Assembly (NCBI GenBank): GCA_005799205.1
Contig: SYHM01000006.1
Span: 1 to 27,527 of the forward strand
Reading direction: 5' to 3'
Origin: Planctomycetia bacterium
GTDB lineage: Bacteria > Planctomycetota > Phycisphaerae > Phycisphaerales > SM1A02
Length of the DNA stretch: 27,527 nt
The notes beneath the pieces are model-generated. The model had not been told where the DNA came from. It was given only the letters and a program-made list of their open reading frames with translations, and searched no databases. Of this stretch, positions 23,337 to 27,527 are shown piece after piece. The position numbers and the translations under genes were made by a program. Numbering within the stretch: the stretch's first letter is position 1; the number at the start of each line of letters is the position of its first letter.

Positions 23337-23966
23337 TTAAACGGCGACCGCTGTTTTCTTGGTTGATTCTTCGGGCTTGACGAATGGCATCCCCAGTTCG
23401 GCGAGCACAAGTCGGCTCTTCTTGGCATCGCTTCCAGAGAAAACGATGTTGATGTTCATGCCGTGGGAGTGATTCACTGCAGCCATGTTGATTTCGGGCC
23501 ACACAGCCTGTTCTGAGAGGCCCACGCTGAAGTTCCCCTGACGATCGAAGGTCTTGTCGGAAACACCTCGAAAGTCCTTGATGCGGGGCATGGCGAGGTT
23601 GATGAGACGATCGAGAAAGTTCCACATCCGTTCTCGCCGCAGCGTGACCATGAATGCGCTGGGAGCACCCTCGCGAACCTTGAAATTCGAGACGGCCTTC
23701 TTCGCAAGAATCATGATCGGCTTCTGCCCAGAAATCGTTGCGAGCGTCGAGATAACTGCGTCGCGATACTCAGGCTTCAACTTCTGATTTTCGAGATGGC
23801 GGCCAACACCCACATTAATCACGACCTTTTCAATCGTCGGAAGCTGATGCGCGTTCTTCAAACCGAACTCGGCTTGCACGCGCGCGCCGACCTCTTCTCG
23901 AAAGACCCGGCGCAACCGCGGTTCGGGAAGCGATGTTGGGATTGTTTTCTTTGGCGTACTTGACAT
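23337..23966 (-). CDS. rplE: Ribosomal protein uL5
   Basis: uL5 binds 5S rRNA and contacts the P-site tRNA. The motifs PTIEKVVINVGVGRHLEN, LATISGQKPIMILAKKAVSNFKVREG, RIKDFRGVSDKTFDRQGNFSVGL and GMNINIVFSGSDAKKSRLVLAELGMPF are clear. ATG 23966 has AAAGGAG 6 nt upstream. The product is 209 residues against ~180, through ~15 extra residues at the N-terminus (MSSTPKKTIPTSLPEPRLRR) and a short Lys/Glu/Val tail. It follows rplX by 10 nt. Confidence 0.96.
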   Translation of the reverse strand: MSSTPKKTIPTSLPEPRLRRVFREEVGARVQAEFGLKNAHQLPTIEKVVINVGVGRHLENQKLKPEYRDAVISTLATISGQKPIMILAKKAVSNFKVREGAPSAFMVTLRRERMWNFLDRLINLAMPRIKDFRGVSDKTFDRQGNFSVGLSEQAVWPEINMAAVNHSHGMNINIVFSGSDAKKSRLVLAELGMPFVKPEESTKKTAVAV

Positions 23967-23976
23967 GGAAACTCCT

Positions 23977-24315
23977 TTAGGCCTTCTTTGCTGGGCCGCG
24001 CAACACGTGCAGTTCACTGCCATTGCGGACAGCAACGCGCACCTTTGATCCGTCTGGCTTCGACACGAAACGCACGCGACTTGGCTTGCCATCGACGAGC
24101 GGGCTGACATTCGAGATGTGAATCGAATGTTCCTTCTCGATGACCGAGCCCTTGGGCTGCTGCTGAGTCGCCTTCATGTTGCGCTTTCGCACATTCACAC
24201 CCTTGACGATCACCCGATGCGCCTTGAGGTCGACCGAGAGAATCTCGCCCGACTTGCCGCGGTTGTTTCCAGCGGTCACAACGACGACATCACCTTTTTT
24301 GACATGGAGCGGCAT
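23977..24315 (-). CDS. rplX: Ribosomal protein uL24
   Basis: uL24 starts 50S assembly and lines the outside of the exit tunnel. It has the KOW motif KKGDVVVVTAGNNRGKSGEIL, then VIVKGVNVRKRNMK and GSVIEKEHSIHISNVSPL. ATG 24315 gives MPLHVKKGD, 112 residues, close to the usual length; TTG 24339 would start inside rplN and is less likely. The rplN stop is 4 nt upstream. Confidence 0.95.
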   Translation of the reverse strand: MPLHVKKGDVVVVTAGNNRGKSGEILSVDLKAHRVIVKGVNVRKRNMKATQQQPKGSVIEKEHSIHISNVSPLVDGKPSRVRFVSKPDGSKVRVAVRNGSELHVLRGPAKKA

Positions 24316-24319
24316 GGGA

Positions 24320-24706
24320 TTAGACGACCTCTGGTGCAAGGGACACGATCTTCATGTAATTCTTCTCCCGAAGTTCGCGCGCGACTGCACCGAAGATGCG
24401 CGTGCCCTTGGGATTACCATCTTCATCGATCAGAACGCATGCGTTTGAATCGAATCGGACATACGAACCGTCATCGCGGCGAACTGGATACTTCACGCGC
24501 ACAATCACTGCGAGTGCCTTGTCGCCAGACTTCACATCGCCATTTGGAATCGCGGCCTTGATCGCAACGCGAACGCGGTCGCCGACGGACATCGACAGAC
24601 GGGTGAAGCGGCCGCGCGCGGTACTCGCGCCCAAGACTCCGATCACCATTGCTTCGCGGGCGCCGCTGTTGTCGGCGACTTCCATTCTGCTTTCTTTTTG
24701 AATCAT
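24320..24706 (-). CDS. rplN: Ribosomal protein uL14
   Basis: uL14 forms bridges between the subunits at the 50S interface. The protein begins MIQKESRMEVADNSGAREAM and has GDRVRVAIKAAIPNGDVKSGD, VRRDDGSYVRFDSNACVLI and GTRIFGAVARELREKNYMKIVSLAPEVV, nearly the consensus. The 128 residues are slightly above the usual 122. It lies 45 nt after rpsQ. Confidence 0.97.
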   Translation of the reverse strand: MIQKESRMEVADNSGAREAMVIGVLGASTARGRFTRLSMSVGDRVRVAIKAAIPNGDVKSGDKALAVIVRVKYPVRRDDGSYVRFDSNACVLIDEDGNPKGTRIFGAVARELREKNYMKIVSLAPEVV

Positions 24707-24751
24707 GTTGGATGTTCTCCGTAAATTCGTGTGGATTCGACTGCTGCTGGC

Positions 24752-25072
24752 TCAGTCCTTCGACTTGAGAGTCTCGCCGTAAACGACTTCAGCTTTGATC
24801 GGTGCGCGCTCAACGATGCGTACGAGCGCCCAGCGCTTGGTGCGAGAGACGGGACGGCACTCTGCGATTTCGACGCGGTCGCCCATCTTTGAGTCATTGG
24901 TTTCATCATGCACATGAAGCACTGTTCGCTGACGGACATACTTGCCGTAGCGAGGATGACGTGCCGAATACGAAATGACGACGCGGCGCGTGCGATCTTG
25001 GCCGTCACGATCAACCATGCCGACCAAGCGCGGACTCTTGTCTGGAATGACAACTGGAGACTTACGACTCAT
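24752..25072 (-). CDS. rpsQ: Ribosomal protein uS17
   Basis: uS17 is an OB-fold protein of the 30S body. It contains LVGMVDRDGQDRTRRVVISY, RHPRYGKYVRQRTVLHVHDE and MGDRVEIAECRPVSRTKRWALVRIVE. The length of 106 residues includes short extensions at both ends. The start overlaps the rpmC stop by 4 nt. Confidence 0.96.
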   Translation of the reverse strand: MSRKSPVVIPDKSPRLVGMVDRDGQDRTRRVVISYSARHPRYGKYVRQRTVLHVHDETNDSKMGDRVEIAECRPVSRTKRWALVRIVERAPIKAEVVYGETLKSKD

Positions 25073-25353
25073 GACTTCACCTTCTTTGAAGAGGACTTCG
25101 GTGCGGCTTTGGGCGCTGACTTGCGCTCAGCCCGCGTCGCTGCTTTTCGTGTCACTGGATTCTTCGCAACCCGACGCGATGAGGCCTCGGTCAGAAGTCG
25201 CGCGAGATCAGTGCGCAACTTGCCAAACTGCGACGAGTCTTTGACCTTTTCAGTCACGACTTGCGAGCGCAGATTGAAGATGGCTCGGCGAACGCGACCG
25301 CTCTCGAGACCGAGCTCTTCGTCGTTCAGTTTCTTGATTTCTTTCATGTCCAT
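25069..25353 (-). CDS. rpmC: Ribosomal protein uL29 with basic tail
   Basis: uL29 is a two-helix protein near the tunnel exit. The product begins MDMKEIKKLNDEELGLESGRVR and has FNLRSQVVTEKVKDSSQFGKL followed by LARLLTEASSR, the family pattern. It is 94 residues against ~65 because of a Lys/Ala/Ser-rich C-terminal tail (ending PKAAPKSSSKKVKS). It overlaps rpsQ by 4 nt and follows rplP after 42 nt. Confidence 0.93.
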   Translation of the reverse strand: MDMKEIKKLNDEELGLESGRVRRAIFNLRSQVVTEKVKDSSQFGKLRTDLARLLTEASSRRVAKNPVTRKAATRAERKSAPKAAPKSSSKKVKS

Positions 25354-25395
25354 GATTCGGTTCCTTGTCGTTGCGTAGTTCTTGTGCGTTCTCGA

Positions 25396-25815
25396 TCAGA
25401 CTGCCAGCCGTCGGGCGACCATGCGGCACCGCACGGGCATCTTGTAGGCAACACGTGCGAGCGCCTGCTTTGCGAGATCTTCTGAAACCCCTTCGACTTC
25501 GAAGAGGACGGTGCCTGGCTTCACGCGTGCGGCCCAGTACTCAACTTCAGCCTTTCCGGTTCCCATTCGGGTTTCGAGTGGCTTCTTCGAGATTGGCTTC
25601 TCTGGGAAGACTCGGATGTAAAGCTTGCCTTGTCGACGAAGGAAGTGCTGCGCCGCGATACGACCAGCTTCGATCTGTCGCCCGCTCAACCACACGGTTT
25701 CGAGAGACTGCAATCCGTAGTCTCCGAATGCGACATAGTTGCCGCGCGTTGCGCAGCCCTTCATCTTGCCACGCTGTTGCTTGCGGTACTTGACTCGTGA
25801 TGGAAGTAGCTTCAT
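25396..25815 (-). CDS. rplP: Ribosomal protein uL16
   Basis: uL16 is close to the A site of the 50S subunit. It starts MKLLPSRVKYRKQQRGKMKG and contains RQIEAGRIAAQHFLRRQGKL, RVFPEKPISKKPLETRMGTGKAEVEYWAARVKPG and FEVEGVSEDLAKQALARVAYKMPV. Length 139, normal. It lies 30 nt after rpsC. Confidence 0.97.
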   Translation of the reverse strand: MKLLPSRVKYRKQQRGKMKGCATRGNYVAFGDYGLQSLETVWLSGRQIEAGRIAAQHFLRRQGKLYIRVFPEKPISKKPLETRMGTGKAEVEYWAARVKPGTVLFEVEGVSEDLAKQALARVAYKMPVRCRMVARRLAV

Positions 25816-25845
25816 GACTTATCTCGTGTAGTTCGTGAGTTCTGA

Positions 25846-26553
25846 TCAGCGACGACCACGTGCGCGAGCCTGACCGCCCGCCGCCGTCGATTGATATTCG
25901 GGTTGCGACTCTGCAGCGGAGTACATACCGCGGTAGACCCAGACCTTGACACCCAATGCGCCATAGGTCGTGAATGAGTGCGCCAACGCGTAATCAACAT
26001 GTGCTTGCAGCGTCGAGCGTGGAATCGATCCCAACCTCATGTCGAGTGTGCGGCTCATTTCGGCTCCACCGAGACGGCCCGCGAGAAGGATTCTGATTCC
26101 CTTTGCGCCATTCTGCATCGCGCTCTCGCAGCGCATCTTGATGAGGCGGCGGAAGTTCGCGCGCTTCTTGAGTTGTTCTGCCATCGTCTCTGCGATGAGC
26201 CGGGCATCAATTTCAGGGTTGCGCACCTCAACCACATTCAGCGCGACCTTTCGGTTCGTGAGCGCCTGCAGTTCATTGATCAGTTGCTCCTTACCGCTCC
26301 CCTTGAGTCCCAAGACTTGTCCAGGACGTGCCGTCTTGATGATGACCGTCAACTCTTCGCGCGTGCGCTCGATCAGGACATCGCTCACGGCCGCGAATGG
26401 CGGAGTGCGATTCAGTCGCTTGTCGATGAACTTGCGAATCTTGTAGTCCTCAACGAGCAATTCACCAAAGAGCGCCTTCGGGGCGAACCAGCGGCTCTTG
26501 TGCGCTTCGGTGATGCCGACTCGAAACCCAAATGGATGTGTCTTTTGACCCAT
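25846..26553 (-). CDS. rpsC: Ribosomal protein uS3
   Basis: uS3 forms the mRNA entry tunnel of the 30S subunit. It begins MGQKTHPFGFRVGI, has a KH domain (TARPGQVLGLKGSGKEQLINEL; the conserved GxxG loop reads GLKGSG) and the C-terminal domain GAKGIRILLAGRLGGAEMSRT followed by TYGALGVKVWVYRG. It is 235 residues and ends in an Ala/Gly/Arg-rich tail. It lies 10 nt after rplV. Confidence 0.97.
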   Translation of the reverse strand: MGQKTHPFGFRVGITEAHKSRWFAPKALFGELLVEDYKIRKFIDKRLNRTPPFAAVSDVLIERTREELTVIIKTARPGQVLGLKGSGKEQLINELQALTNRKVALNVVEVRNPEIDARLIAETMAEQLKKRANFRRLIKMRCESAMQNGAKGIRILLAGRLGGAEMSRTLDMRLGSIPRSTLQAHVDYALAHSFTTYGALGVKVWVYRGMYSAAESQPEYQSTAAGGQARARGRR

Positions 26554-26563
26554 AGTGAAAACC

Positions 26564-26899
26564 TCAGGATTTGCGCTCAGCGACCGTCACAGAAATGTGA
26601 CTCGTTCGCTTCTTGATTGGATGAGAGCGCCCACGGTCTTTCGGCTGAAAGCGCTTGATGATTGGACCTTCGTCGACCTTTGTTTCTTTGATGAAGAGCG
26701 ACCCAATGTCGGCGTCCTTCTCTTCAGCGTTGGCGATCGCACTCTTGAGCACGACCTTCACGAACATCGCGCCACGCCGTGGGCTGAAGTCGAGTCGTGA
26801 CATCGCGCTCGCGACATCGAGCCCGCGAATCATGTCGATGACCAGACGAACCTTGCGAGGCGCGATGCGGCAGTGTTGGTGGGATGCTGTGTATGTCAT
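26564..26899 (-). CDS. rplV: Ribosomal protein uL22
   Basis: uL22 reaches into the peptide exit tunnel. The product starts MTYTASHQHCRIAPRKVRLV and has IRGLDVASAMSRLDFSPRRGA, LKSAIANAEEKDAD and RFQPKDRGRSHPIKKRTSHISVTV. ATG 26899 is chosen because AAGGA is 7 nt upstream; TTG 26920 would add 7 residues and overlap rpsS. 111 residues, usual size. Confidence 0.96.
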   Translation of the reverse strand: MTYTASHQHCRIAPRKVRLVIDMIRGLDVASAMSRLDFSPRRGAMFVKVVLKSAIANAEEKDADIGSLFIKETKVDEGPIIKRFQPKDRGRSHPIKKRTSHISVTVAERKS

Positions 26900-26931
26900 A
26901 GTGTGGTCCTTGCGGTTCAATCACTCAGGGC

Positions 26932-27228
26932 TCAACTCGCCGCCTTCTCGCCTCCTGCGATGCCTTCCTTCTTGTTCGTGTGGCCCTTGAAGGATCGTGT
27001 CAACGAAAACTCGCCGAGCTTGTGTCCAACCATGTCTTCGGTGACGAAGACATCGATGAATGCGCGGCCATTGTGAACCTGAAAGGTGGTGCCCACGAAT
27101 TCCGGCACGATCGTGCAGGCGCGGCGCCAAGTCTTGATGGGAAGTCGACGGCCAGCAGTCTGTGCAGCTTCCACCTTGCGGAAGAGCTTCTCGTCGACTG
27201 CTGGACCTTTCTTTTGTGATCGTGACAT
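26932..27228 (-). CDS. rpsS: Ribosomal protein uS19
   Basis: uS19 is on the 30S head and pairs with uS13. It starts MSRSQKKGPAVDEKLFRKV and has KTWRRACTIVPEFVGTTFQVHNGRAFIDVFVTEDMVGHKLGEFSLTRSFKGH, the family core. 98 residues with a short Lys/Gly/Glu tail. It follows rplB by 29 nt. Confidence 0.97.
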   Translation of the reverse strand: MSRSQKKGPAVDEKLFRKVEAAQTAGRRLPIKTWRRACTIVPEFVGTTFQVHNGRAFIDVFVTEDMVGHKLGEFSLTRSFKGHTNKKEGIAGGEKAAS

Positions 27229-27257
27229 TGTGATGATCTCCTATGTGCTTCGTGCGA

Positions 27258-27527
27258 TCAGACCTTGAGTTGCCCGTACCGACGGCTGAATCGCCGACGA
27301 AGAATGCGCTCATCACTCGCCTTGCCGCGCGTGCGAGTGCGTCCACCCTTGGCTGGAGTATTGCTGGCGTTCGATGGAATCTGTCCACCCTTCGAGCGAC
27401 CTTCACCACCACCGTGGGGATGCTGATGGTGGCTCATCGCCATTCCTCGCGTGCGAGGACGACGGCCAAGCCACCGAGCGCGGCCTGCTTTGCCGAGCTT
27501 CACGAGCGCGTGATCGGCGTTCCCGAC
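27258..27527 (-). CDS. rplB: Ribosomal protein uL2, C-terminal part (5' end outside window)
   Basis: The frame is open to the right edge of the window, so only the last 89 residues are present. VGNADHALVKLGKAGRARWLGRRP and the conserved HPHGGGEGR, with the His important for peptidyl-transferase centre function in this family, are clear. The segment just before it reads GMAMSHHQ instead of the usual GVAMNPVD. It is the most upstream gene seen of the - strand ribosomal operon. Confidence 0.95.
   Translation of the reverse strand, partial: VGNADHALVKLGKAGRARWLGRRPRTRGMAMSHHQHPHGGGEGRSKGGQIPSNASNTPAKGGRTRTRGKASDERILRRRFSRRYGQLKV

Overview
The window looks like a piece of a chromosome from a bacterium of the phylum Planctomycetota, most likely near the class Phycisphaerae. 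That placement is an inference. It rests on a planctomycete-style ECF sigma factor with an FPxTR N-terminus, a PA14-domain protein, long low-complexity tails on many ribosomal proteins, and a reduced ribosomal operon. The DNA is GC-rich, which leaves long antisense ORFs opposite most genes. No mobile element, CRISPR array, rRNA or tRNA gene was seen.

Layout, left half (+ strand). The end of a PA14-domain protein comes first. It is followed by nrdR (repressor of ribonucleotide reductase genes), thrS (threonyl-tRNA synthetase) and infC (IF3). infC probably starts at a CTG codon, because the upstream ATG is buried in a hairpin. A tandem decamer repeat and a good sigma70-type promoter with an ARG-box-like palindrome then lead into a compact arginine operon, argR-argC-argB-argF-argG-argH(A)-argJ. 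Four of its junctions overlap by 4 nt. ArgC, B, F, G, H and J carry out most steps from N-acetylglutamate to arginine. A GNAT domain fused to ArgH can supply N-acetylglutamate, and ArgJ recycles the acetyl group. argD and the carAB genes are not in the window.

Middle. A convergent two-gene unit on the - strand encodes an ECF-like sigma factor and a small unrecognised protein. An AT-rich gap and a long hairpin then precede pheS (+). The usual thrS-infC-rpmI-rplT-pheS-pheT cluster is therefore split here by about 9 kb, and rpmI, rplT and pheT are not in the window.

Right half (- strand, read from high to low coordinates). This is the S10/spc/alpha ribosomal superoperon: rplB(partial)-rpsS-rplV-rpsC-rplP-rpmC-rpsQ-rplN-rplX-rplE-rpsN-rpsH-rplF-rplR-rpsE-rplO-secY-map-infA-rpmJ-rpsM-rpsK-rpoA-rplQ. 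rpmD, adk and rpsD are missing from their usual places. S14 and L36 have both lost their zinc-binding cysteines. A possible pseudoknot sits just upstream of rpoA. The operon ends at a strong hairpin shared with convergent pheS.

Most of the window is housekeeping. The most interesting points are the argCBFGH(A) order with the ArgH-ArgA fusion known from Moritella/Vibrio, the infC start region, the sigma factor/partner pair, the rpoA and pheS leader structures, and the zinc-free S14 and L36.
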